Shown here in pieces: positions 42,511-42,875 of a DNA stretch of 42,875 nucleotides (positions within the stretch are counted from its first letter, which is position 1; each line of letters starts with the position of its first letter). The stretch is from Pseudodesulfovibrio sp. (GTDB lineage Bacteria > Desulfobacterota > Desulfovibrionia > Desulfovibrionales > Desulfovibrionaceae), in contig NZ_JAQUWN010000028.1 of the NCBI RefSeq assembly GCF_028692895.1, positions 1 through 42,875 on the forward strand. The letters are read 5' to 3'. Position numbers and translations under genes: made by a program. The notes under the pieces are model-generated. The model was not told where the DNA came from, searched no databases, and saw nothing but the letters and a program-made list of their open reading frames with translations.

Positions 42511-42875
42511 GCGTCGGAAAGGCCAGTGCGTGGGCGGGGGATGGCGAAGGGCGCTGCGCTGCTTCGCCGTTGTGCGGGGGCTGGGGATGAGGGAAGAAGG
42601 CTGGCATGAGGTTGGAGCGGGGAATGGGCAGGAGATTGAACGGGTTGGATTCGAGGCGTCGGAAAGGCCAGTGCGTGGGTGGGGAATGGCGAAGGGCGCT
42701 GCGCTGCTTCGCCGTTGTGCGGGGGCGGGGGATGAGGGAAGAAGGCGGGCATGAGGTTGGAGCGGGGAATGGGCAGGAGATTGAACGGGTTGGATTCGAG
42801 GCGTCGGAAAGGCCAGTGCGTGGGCGGGGGATGGCGAAGGGCGCTGCGCTGCTTCGCCGTTGTGCGGGGGCGGGG
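42511..42875. repeat. 145-bp tandem repeat array, 2.5 copies to window edge
   Basis: Units start at GCGTCGGAAAGGCCAGTGCG: 42511-42655, 42656-42800 and 42801-42875 (cut by the window end). Units 1 and 2 differ at only about four to five positions. Each unit contains GCGCTGCGCTGCTTCGCC. The period of 145 shifts frame each time, so it is not a repeated protein. Confidence 0.92.

Larger units (their letters stand above)
42302..42875. other. Gene-free right end with nested repeats
   Basis: 574 bases after qmoD: the composite terminator, then a 22-bp inverted repeat, then a 145-bp tandem repeat to the window edge. I do not call any coding sequence, since the tandem period is not a multiple of three and the frames carry no family motif. 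Confidence 0.7.

Noticed and set aside
42459-42752. Pro/His-rich minus-strand frame over the tandem repeat
   Set aside because: The 145-bp period changes frame at each unit, so a conserved repeated protein cannot be encoded; composition reflects the DNA repeat.

Overview
The window comes from a high-GC (roughly 65%) sulfate-reducing bacterium of the Desulfovibrionaceae, most like Pseudodesulfovibrio/Desulfovibrio. The decisive evidence is the right-hand third. ATP sulfurylase (sat) is transcribed leftward, divergently from a rightward aprBA - qmoABC - qmoD cluster. These genes have strong ribosome binding sites, and aprBA and qmoABC-D each end in a large terminator-like hairpin. Together they encode sulfate activation to APS, APS reduction to sulfite, and the menaquinone-linked complex that supplies the electrons. 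Organism assignment is inference from gene content; no rRNA or tRNA gene is visible.

Layout, left to right. 1-1.7 kb: a lytic transglycosylase with three LysM domains. 1.9-5.5 kb: an rlmB-type rRNA methyltransferase followed by a coupled glycosyltransferase / histidine phosphatase / glycosyltransferase run. 5.5-7.3 kb: a one-TM protein and a geranylgeranyl-reductase-family flavoprotein. 7.3-8.0 kb: a gene-free convergent gap with three copies of a 17-bp palindrome-containing repeat. 8.0-9.8 kb: HAD hydrolase, endonuclease IV and a small PC4-like protein. 10.1-14.2 kb: an RRM protein, an MltF-like transglycosylase, a secreted serine hydrolase and a 56-residue HTH protein. 14.4-18.3 kb: cytochrome bd oxidase (cydAB) and a phosphofructokinase. 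18.4-21.8 kb: Hsp20, HtpX, a DegP/HtrA protease and a methyltransferase, a protein-quality-control run. 22-24.3 kb: an ABC ATPase, a permease and a DUF2318 (FtrD-like) protein. 24.6-31.9 kb: a SurA/PpiD foldase, aconitase, a coiled-coil protein, a chorismate-mutase-like/EPSP-synthase-like fusion lacking most catalytic residues, and an EamA exporter. 32.2-42.3 kb: the sulfate-reduction cluster. 42.3-42.9 kb: a composite terminator, a long inverted repeat and a 145-bp tandem repeat that runs off the window.

How the genes work together: sat makes APS, AprAB reduces it, and QmoABC (with the associated QmoD) links AprAB to the quinone pool. The sat-apr divergent region carries two Rex-like (NADH/NAD-sensing repressor) sites, suggesting redox control. 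CydAB probably defends this anaerobe against oxygen. Most of the rest is envelope maintenance and housekeeping.

The most unusual items are the EPSP-synthase-like protein that looks catalytically dead, a pair of distant hairpin repeats sharing a 26-nt core with compensatory stem changes, the three TTGTA-CA-TACAA repeats in a convergent gap, and the 145-bp tandem array. I did not find a clearly new multi-gene system.
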